Origin: Desulfurococcales archaeon
Lineage (GTDB): Archaea > Thermoproteota > Thermoprotei_A > Sulfolobales > WAQK01
DNA length: 51,425 nucleotides
NCBI GenBank assembly: GCA_027083135.1
Contig: JALWQH010000034.1
Span: 1 to 51,425, forward strand
Direction: 5' to 3'
The translations under genes and the position numbers were made by a program. The notes below the pieces were generated by a model. It saw only the letters and a program-made list of their open reading frames with translations. It was not told where the DNA came from and did not search any database. Position 1 is the stretch's first letter. Every line of letters begins with the position of its first letter. Shown in pieces: positions 16,361 to 24,733 of this stretch.

Positions 16361-16949
16361 TCCTCCTTCTCCCCCTGCTTCTCAGCATGTAGTCTGGGGC
16401 TAGTTTTCTGGGCTCCGTGTTCCCGCATCTAGGGCATTTCAGCATGTTTGAACCATGCTCTGCTACTAATAGCGCTCCGCATTGAGAGCAGTATGCTGCT
16501 AGCACTCCTAGCTGAGCATCCCTCATTGATACGTGCATCGGAATAGTGTCTCTCAGCACCTTTACTCTAACTAAATCTCCTAGGCGCACAGCGTCTGTTA
16601 TGCTCCTAGTATACTGTCTGCTCGCATGAGATACGTGCAGTATGCCGGTGAATGGTGTTCCAAAGGGCCTCCACTTATTATCCATGAGTATGCTGATCGT
16701 GGCTGAATCCTCCTTAACCGAGGTGACTACTCCTATAACCAGGCTTCCCGCCACAGGCCTTGGGGATTCCCTGTGGAAAGGCTTCACGATGACCCGCCTA
16801 GATGAATAATCGTAGAGCACTATTCCGGGAACCGCTGCTCTGACCTCGCCTCCCCTAACATACGTTAAGGATCCTGGCATGAACTCCTCAGGCGCGCATA
16901 GATAGTCTCCTGGAAGCACAGTTCTACTCTTAGCACCTCCCGCCTGCAC
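16341..16949 (-). CDS. csl4: Exosome RNA-binding subunit Csl4
   Basis: A 202-residue protein with the three Csl4 parts: an N-terminal domain (VLPGDYLCAPEEFMPGSLTYV), an S1 domain (VIGVVTSVKEDSATISIL through GDLVRVKVL), and a C-terminal zinc ribbon (CSQCGALLVAEHGSNMLKCPRCGNTEPRKLA). It forms the RNA-binding cap of the archaeal exosome. It overlaps the methyltransferase upstream by 20 bases. Confidence 0.93.
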   Translation of the reverse strand: MQAGGAKSRTVLPGDYLCAPEEFMPGSLTYVRGGEVRAAVPGIVLYDYSSRRVIVKPFHRESPRPVAGSLVIGVVTSVKEDSATISILMDNKWRPFGTPFTGILHVSHASRQYTRSITDAVRLGDLVRVKVLRDTIPMHVSMRDAQLGVLAAYCSQCGALLVAEHGSNMLKCPRCGNTEPRKLAPDYMLRSRGRRRSGEAKK

Positions 16950-17583
16950 TGCCTGTCATCCTCCTAAACATGTATGCATCTACATTTACATAGTGGAGCC
17001 TCTTATAGTGTTCCCTATACATTGCCCTTAGAGGAAACCTGTAGGACGAGATTATTGTACATGTGAATCCGTGTCTGCATGCTATTCTACACAGCGTGCT
17101 CCTTGATCCTGGATTATAGGAGTGCAGGCTATACACAGTGTTCCCCATGCTTAGGGCTGCCTCAAGAAACCTAACATCCGCGTGCCTCCTGATATGGCCG
17201 AAGGGAGGGTTTTGAAGCACTGTGTCAATTCTTCTTGATAGTCTGAAGCGCATGGCATCTGAGACTATGTGGTCGATTGCCCCCAGCATGTTTTTCTCTA
17301 CTAGAAACCTTCTAGAAGCCTCCGCAGCATTTTCATCTATCTCCACCATGATGACGTGCCGCGCGCCCAGCAAGGCCGCAGCATATCCGAGTCTACCTGT
17401 ACCTGCCCCTAGATCCACGACTATTTTGCCCTCAATATCCCCCTTGAAGAAAGCTGTAAGCACGAGGTCTGCGGCTATCTCGCCTGGAGTAGGATACTGT
17501 TCAAGCTCTCTTCTGGGATTAGGGAAGGGAGGGGTTTCTTCAAGCATTATTGCAAGCTTATCCTTGCTTAATCCTCTTACCAT
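16930..17583 (-). CDS. METTL5-like N6-adenine RNA methyltransferase
   Basis: A 217-residue class I methyltransferase: EQYPTPGEIAADLV start, motif I VVDLGAGTGRLGYAAALLGA, acidic MVEIDENA, and NPPFG catalytic motif IV (LQNPPFGHIRRHADVRFL). The NPPF plus overall size matches METTL5 homologs that methylate A1832-type positions of small-subunit rRNA. It overlaps dph2 by seven bases and csl4 by 20. Confidence 0.85.
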   Translation of the reverse strand: MVRGLSKDKLAIMLEETPPFPNPRRELEQYPTPGEIAADLVLTAFFKGDIEGKIVVDLGAGTGRLGYAAALLGARHVIMVEIDENAAEASRRFLVEKNMLGAIDHIVSDAMRFRLSRRIDTVLQNPPFGHIRRHADVRFLEAALSMGNTVYSLHSYNPGSRSTLCRIACRHGFTCTIISSYRFPLRAMYREHYKRLHYVNVDAYMFRRMTGSAGGRC

Positions 17584-18611
17584 GGGAACATGTACTCCTC
17601 AATATTTCCTGTTAGAGCCATCCTCGCCTCCCCAGGCGTTAAAACAGGTTTATGATAGTCTCCTAAATCATCTATTGCTATCCGTGGACACGATGTAACT
17701 ATGTAGGCGTCTATCCAGGGAGTATCTATGTTGCCAAGTATCTCCTTGTTCAGCTCATCGGTTATGAACTCCACGTACTGCATGTTATTCCTCTCTAATA
17801 GTTCTTCTAGTACAAGTATCATGGCAGGCCTATACTGCCCGCTTTTCGAACCTATGATGACTCCCCAGTTCCTAGCATCCATTGAAGCAACTATTTTCGC
17901 ATATCTTGCCTGAAGTATCCTAGAGGCCTCTGATGAAACATCTATGGCTCTGCCTTCATAGGGATCTATTTTTATCACGGGCTTACGGGTTGCTAGGAAG
18001 GCTCCTATGGCATGGAACATTCCGCCACTTATGATCATGTATCCATCCACGCTTCTAGCCACGCTTCTAGCTGCGGAGTACTCGCATCCTAGAACCTGGC
18101 CGGGCAGCTCTTCCTTAAAGAAAGGCTTCCCTACAACAACCTCTAATCCATTCTTCTCGAGCATTAGTTCAACACGTTCAAGTATGTTTACATGCTGTAT
18201 TGTTGCCAGGAGGCCTATTCTCTCCAGCCCCCTGCTTCTCGCAAGCTCCACGGCGTCGGAGATAAGGTTGGGGGGTATTTCATGCTTGCTGTGCGCATAT
18301 ATGAAGATCACCTTTATGTCTCCCAGCTCAGGGCGCGTGGCAAGCTCATTAGGATATGGTGTGTGGCCTATATGTATAATGTGATCCGCCCCGAGGAGGC
18401 GGGCCTCCCTTATCCCGAGGTCGCATCCACCATAAGTGTGGCTGGCCCTAACATACACCCTGCATCCACAGGTTCTTTTAACAGCCTGTGAGAGCCTAGC
18501 CATAAAATGTTTCAACCCGTCAGGTGCTTCGAGGAGGACTGTATGGGCTCCTGCCTCCCTAAGCTTTCTAACAACCTGCTGCGGATTTACTGTATAGTAT
18601 TCCTCTATCAT
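17577..18611 (-). CDS. dph2: Diphthamide synthase radical enzyme Dph2
   Basis: A 344-residue Dph1/Dph2 protein that transfers the 3-amino-3-carboxypropyl group of SAM to a histidine of aEF2. The three cysteines expected to bind the [4Fe-4S] cluster are visible in YGGCDLG, VLGCEYSAARSV and TSCPRIAIDDLG. Length is normal. ATG 18611 is clear. Confidence 0.92.
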   Translation of the reverse strand: MIEEYYTVNPQQVVRKLREAGAHTVLLEAPDGLKHFMARLSQAVKRTCGCRVYVRASHTYGGCDLGIREARLLGADHIIHIGHTPYPNELATRPELGDIKVIFIYAHSKHEIPPNLISDAVELARSRGLERIGLLATIQHVNILERVELMLEKNGLEVVVGKPFFKEELPGQVLGCEYSAARSVARSVDGYMIISGGMFHAIGAFLATRKPVIKIDPYEGRAIDVSSEASRILQARYAKIVASMDARNWGVIIGSKSGQYRPAMILVLEELLERNNMQYVEFITDELNKEILGNIDTPWIDAYIVTSCPRIAIDDLGDYHKPVLTPGEARMALTGNIEEYMFPW

Positions 18612-18629
18612 GGATTCTCCTCAGCGGGT

Positions 18630-19136
18630 TCAGCTTAGCTCAACTATCCTTATTCTAACAGGTAGGGGGAGCTTTGATCCCCCTCTCCTGAGAGCCTCTT
18701 TAGCGTGCTCTAGGTGCTCTTTCTTAACTCTGACCTCCAAGACAGCCTGGCCTGGATAGACTCTTGCAGCAGTGCCTATAGGCTTCCCAAACGCTTGCCT
18801 CATGCCGTCCTGAAGCCTATCTGCCCCTGCAAACGCCATCATCTTGTTCTCCCTCAACACGTGGTGGGGGTACACTCTAACTTTAAAGAAGTAGTTATCC
18901 TCCCCTATTGTTGTCGCAAGATATTTGTGAGTCATAACTCTCGCTGCCTCCAGGGCATTGTGCCTTATCTGCCCCGCCTCGGTGACGTATAATTCAACCC
19001 TATAATCATAGTCGCCGTCAAGCCTGCCCATCTCAAACTTCGTTATCTTAGGCGGCGGCACGCCTGGAATATACTCTCTCCTAGTGTAAGGCGGCCCTGA
19101 GAAATGCGTGTAGCATCTTGCTGGTCTAAGCGGCAT
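18630..19136 (-). CDS. rpl10e: Ribosomal protein L10e (uL16)
   Basis: A 168-residue protein starting [31 protein letters not shown], with [23 protein letters not shown] and the C-terminal [21 protein letters not shown]. This is the archaeal L10e at the central protuberance near the A site. Its ATG lies 41 bases from the end of the THUMP methylase gene. Confidence 0.95.
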   Translation of the reverse strand: MPLRPARCYTHFSGPPYTRREYIPGVPPPKITKFEMGRLDGDYDYRVELYVTEAGQIRHNALEAARVMTHKYLATTIGEDNYFFKVRVYPHHVLRENKMMAFAGADRLQDGMRQAFGKPIGTAARVYPGQAVLEVRVKKEHLEHAKEALRRGGSKLPLPVRIRIVELS

Positions 19137-19177
19137 GACTCATCCCTCTCAGGGGCCTTAAGGATTAGCTGGGTATT

Positions 19178-20248
19178 TTAAGCTTCTCGCTTCAGAACCA
19201 TTATTTCAGCCCATAGATCCCCGTGCTGCACTCTCCTCGAATGTTCTTCTGCAAGCTTAATGCTGGGCAGTATTTTACGCCTAATATGCTCGGCCTCAGT
19301 GGTTATTATGGAGGCCTTACCTCCTATGCGCAGAACCTTCGACAGGGATTCCAGGAAACCTCTATATAGTCTTCTAACCTCTGAGGGGCTGCCCATCCTT
19401 ATACCGTAAGGCGGGTTGGAGGCGACTCTATCAACCATGCCGACGAGTTTCTCCAGCCTACGGGCATCCCCCACGATGAACTTGATCCTAGGGTAGACCC
19501 GCGCCGCGGCGGCGTTCAGCATGGCTCCTCGAACATGGCGGGGGTTCTTATCAATGCATATTATGCCTGCATCCTCGAAGAGCATTGCAGCCTCCACTGC
19601 AACTGTTCCTCCCCCGCACATGGGATCCATTATTGTTTCACCATCTTTTGCGTCGCTGAGCCTTAGCAAGGCGTAGGCGAGCGTGGGCTTAAGGGCTGCC
19701 GGGTGATCATAGATCCTGTATCCTCTCCTATGCATCGATATGTCGCCTGTGAGCTCTATGGTTACAAAGTACTCATCCATGACTACATGGACGCCTACTA
19801 TTATGTTAGGGCTTCTAAGGTTGACTGGAGGCCTGAAGCCATGCCTTGATCTAACAGCCTCTATGACGGCGTCTCCAGCTATCCTAGCTATATCCATGCT
19901 TGTGTAGCTGTGGCTTCCATACCTGTATGCCCTTACAGCGAAGCTTGTTTGGGGAGTAATGTATTCCTCCACGCCTGACGAGGCTACTGCTGATCCGAGA
20001 TCCTTCAGGCATTTCTCTTCGGGGCATATACTTCCCCTGGAGAGAATTATTGAGGCTCTATGGATGCTGTGCATCTCGCCTGCTCTGCGTGTAAGTGTGA
20101 ATACGTCGAGCTTCGAGTCAACTATTATTCTTCCACGCATCCATCGTGTTTCAACTATATCTGCTGGAGCCAGGATCCTCTCAGCCTCCTCTACAGTTAG
20201 GTCCTCTATTCCCGGATTAGTTGTCAGCAGTATCTGCATGGGTCTCAC
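19178..20248 (-). CDS. THUMP-domain RNA methyltransferase (Trm14/RlmL type)
   Basis: About 353 residues from ATG 20239 (MQILLTTNPGIEDLTVEEAERIL). The N-terminal ferredoxin-like plus THUMP domain (EYITPQTSFAVRAYRYGSHSY) binds RNA; the C-terminal Rossmann domain has IMDPMCGGGTVAVEAA and the SNPPYGIRMG catalytic motif. Homologs make m2G in tRNA (Trm14, position 6) or rRNA. The 3-base-upstream TTG/ATG alternatives overlap trmJ by about 30 bases. Confidence 0.85.
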   Translation of the reverse strand: MRPMQILLTTNPGIEDLTVEEAERILAPADIVETRWMRGRIIVDSKLDVFTLTRRAGEMHSIHRASIILSRGSICPEEKCLKDLGSAVASSGVEEYITPQTSFAVRAYRYGSHSYTSMDIARIAGDAVIEAVRSRHGFRPPVNLRSPNIIVGVHVVMDEYFVTIELTGDISMHRRGYRIYDHPAALKPTLAYALLRLSDAKDGETIMDPMCGGGTVAVEAAMLFEDAGIICIDKNPRHVRGAMLNAAAARVYPRIKFIVGDARRLEKLVGMVDRVASNPPYGIRMGSPSEVRRLYRGFLESLSKVLRIGGKASIITTEAEHIRRKILPSIKLAEEHSRRVQHGDLWAEIMVLKREA

Positions 20249-20975
20249 CGCTCTTAGCTATGCATTTATTTATAAGGTATAGTATGCTCTGAGCCTCTTT
20301 CCTGGAGGCTGCAGCCTGGAATAATATGTGTCTAAGGGAGAGGATCACCTGGCTGCGTCTAGGCTCCTTTACTCCAAGCAGCTCCACCAGGATTCTAACC
20401 TTATCCTCTACTAGGCGTAGCAGCCTGGAATCAGCTTTCTCATACAATGTTTCCGGGCTTCCAGCCCTATGCTTCCATAACTCGTAGAGAACTACAGCCA
20501 CAGCGTGTGAGAGGTTGAGGACAGGGTATTCGGGGTTCGCTGGAATCGACACTACTATGCTGCACATTGATAATTCGCGTCTCGTAAGCCCTGTGCTCTC
20601 CCGTCCAAATACTAATGCTATGCTTCTCCACCTCCCAGCAGTCTCGGCTAGCTTCTCCGGGCTTATTGGATGTCTGAGTACATCGTGTCTTCCACCCTTT
20701 TTACTAGAGGTGCATACCGCTACATCTACTCCTGCAAGGGCTTCACTTAGATCTCCCACTATAACCGCTTTCCTCAGGAATCCGCGAGCCTTGGCTGCAT
20801 ACCTGTAGGCCTCCTCATCCACGGGGATCTTAGGGTTAACTATCCATAACTCGTCTACACCGAAGTTGACAGCGCTCCTAGCCACGAATCCCAGGTTAAT
20901 TTTCCCCTCGGGCTCCACTAATACTACTCTTATCCTAGGCTGCTCCAAGCTTCTCCACTCTCTGGGAAGCATCAT
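20217..20975 (-). CDS. trmJ: TrmJ-type SPOUT 2'-O-methyltransferase
   Basis: A 252-residue SPOUT enzyme: VVLVEPEGKINLGFVARSAVNFG (motif 1), LVFGRESTGLTRREL (motif 2) and IPANPEYPVLNLSHAVAVVLYEL (motif 3 of the trefoil knot). TrmJ methylates the ribose of C32 in archaeal tRNA. A C-terminal helical extension follows. It overlaps the THUMP methyltransferase gene, grouping two tRNA-modifying genes. Confidence 0.87.
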   Translation of the reverse strand: MMLPREWRSLEQPRIRVVLVEPEGKINLGFVARSAVNFGVDELWIVNPKIPVDEEAYRYAAKARGFLRKAVIVGDLSEALAGVDVAVCTSSKKGGRHDVLRHPISPEKLAETAGRWRSIALVFGRESTGLTRRELSMCSIVVSIPANPEYPVLNLSHAVAVVLYELWKHRAGSPETLYEKADSRLLRLVEDKVRILVELLGVKEPRRSQVILSLRHILFQAAASRKEAQSILYLINKCIAKSGETHADTADN

Positions 20976-21000
20976 GGTTTAAAGGTCTCAGCCCGCATTC

Positions 21001-21573
21001 TTATTTGTCTTGTTGCCTCCTGAGAAGCAGCGCCATTATTGTTTCGAAGAAAACATGTTTGGAGGCTATTACGCTGACCTCATAACCCCTTCTCCCAGCT
21101 TCCCTTATGATGCTCTTCAGGTCAGCTGTAGTAGAGGTTACAATTATCATCTGGCGGCAGCCTATCCTAGCAGCCCATTCTATGAATTCTAAGGCCTGTT
21201 TCACCCCTCTCTCACCGCCGCTCCAAGCCTCTGCCCCAGGGATCTTATCCTCGAGTGGAAGATATGGTGTATTGAAGACGGCTGTACCGCAGGAGTTTCC
21301 CCTAAGGGGGGTTAGAACATCCCCCTGCACCACGTGTATACGGGGGGAATTATGGGTGTTGAGAAGGGTGTTGAGACATGCCTTCCAGCTTATATCGATG
21401 GCCACCACCTCTACTCCACGTCTGGCCGCACATATTGCCTCTATTCCTGTGCCAGGCCCCACGTCTATCACAGGTTCGGCTAGCTCTGCCTTAGCCATTG
21501 CTTCAAGCAGCAGCTCCGAGTCGTCGCTTGGCTCGTAGACGCCTCTGCACACGTGAAGCCTTACTCCACACAT
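21001..21573 (-). CDS. HemK2/Mtq2-like protein methyltransferase
   Basis: About 190 residues from ATG 21573, preceded by GGAGAG. HVCRGVYEPSDDSELLLEAM is the typical HemK2/Mtq2 start; motif I is VIDVGPGTGIEAI and motif IV is FNTPYLPLEDK, where the usual NPPY is NTPY as in many archaeal members. Mtq2 methylates the GGQ glutamine of release factor aRF1. The frame runs on to 21660 inside ksgA, but that extension is not conserved-looking; the genes overlap by 13 bases. Confidence 0.8.
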   Translation of the reverse strand: MCGVRLHVCRGVYEPSDDSELLLEAMAKAELAEPVIDVGPGTGIEAICAARRGVEVVAIDISWKACLNTLLNTHNSPRIHVVQGDVLTPLRGNSCGTAVFNTPYLPLEDKIPGAEAWSGGERGVKQALEFIEWAARIGCRQMIIVTSTTADLKSIIREAGRRGYEVSVIASKHVFFETIMALLLRRQQDK

Positions 21574-22391
21574 TGTTCTCTCCTTCTCAACCATGCATGG
21601 ACTATCAGCTCTATTTGCCGGGGGAACAGGTCTTTCACCCTCGCTTCTCCAGGTATCCATGATGCGTCAAGCCCTGTACATATGGATATTATTTTAACAG
21701 CCTTCTTATTCCTCTGTGTGAATAGGCATCTAATTATGTTCTCATAGGCTTCTGCCACTTGATCGTAGTCTCTAATTCTTTTGAGGAAGACCGTCATCGA
21801 GGCTACCCTGGGGGCAGGGTAAAAGCTTCTCGACCCATATTTCCTCCCAAGCCTTATTTCCGCTAGGAACTGGGTGTAGGCTGATATCCTCCCATACTTC
21901 CTGGAGCCGGGGGGTGAAGCCAGCTTCTCAGCTAGCTCTGCCTGAAGTATGAGGGCTGCTTTCCGCACAGTATTTTCTCTAAGTATTCTCGCTATCATAG
22001 GCCCTGCAATATGGTAGGGTAGGCTTGATACAACGGCCTCTCCTGTAAGAGGGGTTTTCATAGCGTCTCCCACCACTACCTCCACGTTTCCCAGTTCTCC
22101 TACAGTATCCCTGGCTATCCTGGCTAGCCTAGGGTCAAGCTCCACTGCTATGACGCGGCTTACATGGAGAGCAGTATGATAGGTCAGCGTGCCTAACCCT
22201 GCCCCTATCTCAACTATGCTTCTAGGCTTCTCGGCTTTAATCCAGCCTATAATTTCCCTTATAGCTAGAGGCTCCACTAGGAAGCTCTGGCTAAGCCTCT
22301 TCCTAGGCTTAACGTCATAGGCTCTCAGCACTCTGAGAGTCCAGGAAAGCAGGGCTTTCCTGGACTCTAGTGGCGGAGGCTTGATCACCAT
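21561..22391 (-). CDS. ksgA: rRNA adenine dimethyltransferase KsgA/Dim1
   Basis: A 276-residue enzyme that makes the two adjacent m6,2A residues near the 3' end of 16S rRNA. Landmarks are KRLSQSFLVEPLAIREII, motif I IVEIGAGLGTLTYHTA, AVELDPRLARIA, and motif IV SSLPYHIAGPMI. Motif IV in most homologs begins with Asn (NLPY or NIPY); here the residue is Ser, worth noting. The C-terminal helical domain RCLFTQRNKKAVKII is intact. Confidence 0.92.
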   Translation of the reverse strand: MVIKPPPLESRKALLSWTLRVLRAYDVKPRKRLSQSFLVEPLAIREIIGWIKAEKPRSIVEIGAGLGTLTYHTALHVSRVIAVELDPRLARIARDTVGELGNVEVVVGDAMKTPLTGEAVVSSLPYHIAGPMIARILRENTVRKAALILQAELAEKLASPPGSRKYGRISAYTQFLAEIRLGRKYGSRSFYPAPRVASMTVFLKRIRDYDQVAEAYENIIRCLFTQRNKKAVKIISICTGLDASWIPGEARVKDLFPRQIELIVHAWLRRREQCVE

Positions 22392-22401
22392 ACCCGAATA
22401 T

Positions 22402-23550
22402 TCACTCCTCTACGAATATCTGGCCTTCTGCGACGACTAGTGTGGGGTAGGAGTCCAGGCTGAATGGATCGCCGCTCCACGCTATGAGGCTTGCCCACTT
22501 CCCCTTCTCAATGGTGCCTAGCTTATCAGCTACACCTAGGATCTCAGCGTTCCTCAGCGTTATCAGGGATAATGCTTCTCCTCTGCTCATACCCTGTCTG
22601 AGGAAGAAGCGTAGCTGGAGGTATAGGTTTCTCTGAAGGGTGACGGGGTGATCGCTCATGAGGCCGTAGAGGGGTGAGGCTTTGATGAGTGCTGCAATGT
22701 TTCTCCAGGAATAGTGGCGTAGCTCCGTCTTGTAGGGGAAGGCATCGAGGGGGCCGTAGATTACAGGTATTCCTGCTTCCCTTATCTTGGAGAAGGTTTT
22801 CTCCCTATATATGTCTCCAGCATGCTCTATTGTTGCCTTGAAGCCGAACTCTTTCTTCAACATGAGTAGGGCTATCACATCATCCGCTCTATGTACATGT
22901 ACTCTCAGAGGCTCTTCACCCTTGATCACGGGGAAAATGGCCTTGACCTCGGGTTCAACCTCCTCTAGGCTCTTCTTCCCCTTCTCAACTAGTTTAAGCG
23001 TGTCTGACGCCTTGATCAGCCAGCGGCGCAGTATGCCTGCAGCCCCCATCCTCGTGTAGGGTCTTGTTCCCTTCCACTCATATGTTGACCTTGGATTATA
23101 GCCGAATGCCGCTTTCATTCCAGTATGCTTCACGAAGGCTTCCTCCACGTCATCAGCATAGTTTCTTATCAGCGCTGATCTTCCGCCTATGATGTTCCCG
23201 CTTCCAGGCAGCACGCAGGAGTATAGGACCCCATGCTCCACTGAGTCCTTGAAGGCAGGATCATCCATATAGACGCTGTGGATAGCGTCTAGGTATGGTA
23301 GAACCGAGTCGAGCCTCTCATTCGACTCTCCCTCATCTGGCGGGTCTCCAGCTCTCCTCATCCCAATATGGCTGTGGGCATCTATGAAGGCAGGTGTTAC
23401 TACAGGGTACTCCCCTACAATCTCTGCTCCACGGGGCTTACGCCTCGTAACGGATATTATTCTGCCCTCATTCCATGAAACATACATGTTTTGAAGGGGG
23501 GGTTCAGGCCTACCTGTATACAGGGCTCCGGCTTTAATCGCCTTAACCAT
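22402..23550 (-). CDS. Amidohydrolase (imidazolonepropionase-like)
   Basis: About 382 residues from ATG 23550 (MVKAIKAGALYTG); GTG 23562 is also in frame. The TIM-barrel metal sites are visible: PAFIDAHSHIGM (HxH), RVHVHRADD (His), TIEHAGDI (His) and SDHPVT (Asp). IEKGKWASLIAWSGDPF is the C-terminal beta-sandwich return. Archaeal members hydrolyse cyclic amides or ureas; the substrate is unknown. It stands 11 bases upstream of ksgA on the same strand. Confidence 0.8.
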   Translation of the reverse strand: MVKAIKAGALYTGRPEPPLQNMYVSWNEGRIISVTRRKPRGAEIVGEYPVVTPAFIDAHSHIGMRRAGDPPDEGESNERLDSVLPYLDAIHSVYMDDPAFKDSVEHGVLYSCVLPGSGNIIGGRSALIRNYADDVEEAFVKHTGMKAAFGYNPRSTYEWKGTRPYTRMGAAGILRRWLIKASDTLKLVEKGKKSLEEVEPEVKAIFPVIKGEEPLRVHVHRADDVIALLMLKKEFGFKATIEHAGDIYREKTFSKIREAGIPVIYGPLDAFPYKTELRHYSWRNIAALIKASPLYGLMSDHPVTLQRNLYLQLRFFLRQGMSRGEALSLITLRNAEILGVADKLGTIEKGKWASLIAWSGDPFSLDSYPTLVVAEGQIFVEE

Positions 23551-23608
23551 GTATTCGCACACCTATGGGTGTGAGTCAGGGGCATTATTATTAAACATTG
23601 ATTAGGGC

Positions 23609-23884
23609 CTACTCCTCCCTTCTTTCAGTGGGGAATGATGATACGACGGTCTCCTGTCCATTATGGGATGATGAGCTTTCCCCATGCTCTCGGACCCCCT
23701 CCTCTCCACTCAGAATATCCAGCAGCCTCTCCACATCGCTCTTCTCTCCCTGTTCTTCTCCAAGCGCTATCTTGATCTCCCTGTAAAGCTTGCCAAGCTC
23801 TCTTCCAAGCTCTATGAGTTCTCTCGGCTTCAGGAATAGGAGGGCGAATGCCAGGATTATGAGTACTTCACCCTCCTCAAACAT
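23609..23884 (-). CDS. tatA: Twin-arginine translocase subunit TatA
   Basis: A 91-residue protein with one N-terminal membrane helix (GEVLIILAFALLFLKPRELIELGRELGKL), the amphipathic helix, and an acidic, Ser-rich tail. The xLFxP-x-x-L-x-x-x-G-(R/K) pattern is TatA/TatB. It works in Tat export of folded proteins; no tatC is in the window. The ATG at 23884 is preceded by GGTGG. Confidence 0.82.
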   Translation of the reverse strand: MFEEGEVLIILAFALLFLKPRELIELGRELGKLYREIKIALGEEQGEKSDVERLLDILSGEEGVREHGESSSSHNGQETVVSSFPTERREE

Positions 23885-23889
23885 TTTCC

Positions 23890-23995
23890 ACCACCTTTTT
23901 CTAAGGCCTCAGGGCGGGCCTTCTCGCCATCCGCTGGCAGCGTCGGGAGGGCTACGCCCCGGGTTCCCACCTCACAGGCCCCGGGTAATGTTAAT
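23890..23995. other. GC-rich intergenic patch, possible structured RNA
   Basis: About 100 bases between tatA and tRNA-His have unusually high GC with several short complementary runs, for example GGGCTACGCCC, two CCCGGG copies about 25 bases apart, and GCTGGCAGC. No protein frame is convincing. It could be an H/ACA- or C/D-type guide RNA or another small structured RNA upstream of tatA, but no box motifs are decisive. Listed because nothing else explains it. Confidence 0.25.
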
Positions 23996-24085
23996 ATGTA
24001 CAGCCTAATAGGGATGTGGGCCTAGTAGTAGGATATTTAATCCTTAGGGGATGATTTCATGTATTGGGGCCCGGCCCGCAGGTAG

Positions 24086-24183
24086 GCCGCGGTAGCTCAG
24101 CTTGGTAGAGCGCGGGGCTGTGGTTCCCGCGCTTGTGGGGAGCAGTGACCCCGAGGCCCCGGGTTCGAATCCCGGCCGCGGCC
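24086..24183 (+). tRNA. tRNA-His (GTG) with 24-nt intron
   Basis: Acceptor GCCGCGG pairs with CCGCGGC at 24176-24182. The discriminator is C and an unpaired-looking G precedes at 24085 (the G-1 typical of tRNA-His). Anticodon stem CGGGG (24113-24117) pairs with CCCCG after the intron; anticodon GTG is at 24120-24122. The intron is 24124-24147 after position 37, the canonical archaeal site. The T arm CCGGGTTCGAATCCCGG is intact and CCA is encoded to 24186. A TATA-like GGATATTTAA lies at 24031-24040. Confidence 0.93.
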
Positions 24184-24208
24184 CCACCATGCCTGGATGG
24201 GTGCATTC

Positions 24209-24712
24209 ATGCGTGTACATGTAGTATTCCTGGATTCATGCAGGTGGGATGAGGTTTACAGCAAGGCTGCAGGAATAGCTGCTTCAGCCCTTCTTCTAAG
24301 CCGCAGTATAAGGCGTGATACAGGAGTCTACATAGTGCTTAGATGCGTCTCAACAGGCTCATATAGGTGGCTCTACATCAATGGGGGAAGGATCCGTAAC
24401 CTCAGGCCTGACGAGGAGAGTTCTACAGGCCTTATAAAGGCGCTTGTATGGGGGAGGGGTGCAGAGGCAGCGCGTATCGGCATGGGTCTACCCGAGATCT
24501 CAGGCCTTATAATAGAGGTTGCATCCGGCGGGAGGCTTCAGGCTCCAAGCATCGTCTGTAACAGCGATATTGTCGTCATATATAATCATAGAGGAGAATA
24601 CATGGTTAGAGAGACATTACTTCTCCCGAGGCCTAGAAGGCTCCTCGAACATCAGGTAGCGATAGCTAACATTATTCTGGATAGACTATGCTCTGGGCGC
24701 AGATTGTTTTAG
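24209..24712 (+). CDS. trmY: TrmY, tRNA pseudouridine-54 N1-methyltransferase
   Basis: About 167 residues. LFLSRSIRRD-like text (ALLLSRSIRRDTGVYIVLRC) and INGGRIRNLRPDEESSTGLIKALVWG match TrmY, a SPOUT enzyme that converts pseudouridine 54 to m1-pseudouridine in archaeal tRNA. ATG 24209 (MRVHVVFLDSC) is favoured over ATG 24197, which is only 11 bases after tRNA-His. The next gene, Pus10, makes pseudouridine 54, so the two act in sequence. Confidence 0.85.
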   Translation: MRVHVVFLDSCRWDEVYSKAAGIAASALLLSRSIRRDTGVYIVLRCVSTGSYRWLYINGGRIRNLRPDEESSTGLIKALVWGRGAEAARIGMGLPEISGLIIEVASGGRLQAPSIVCNSDIVVIYNHRGEYMVRETLLLPRPRRLLEHQVAIANIILDRLCSGRRLF

Positions 24713-24733
24713 GGATGTGGGCTTAAAGCCTTC

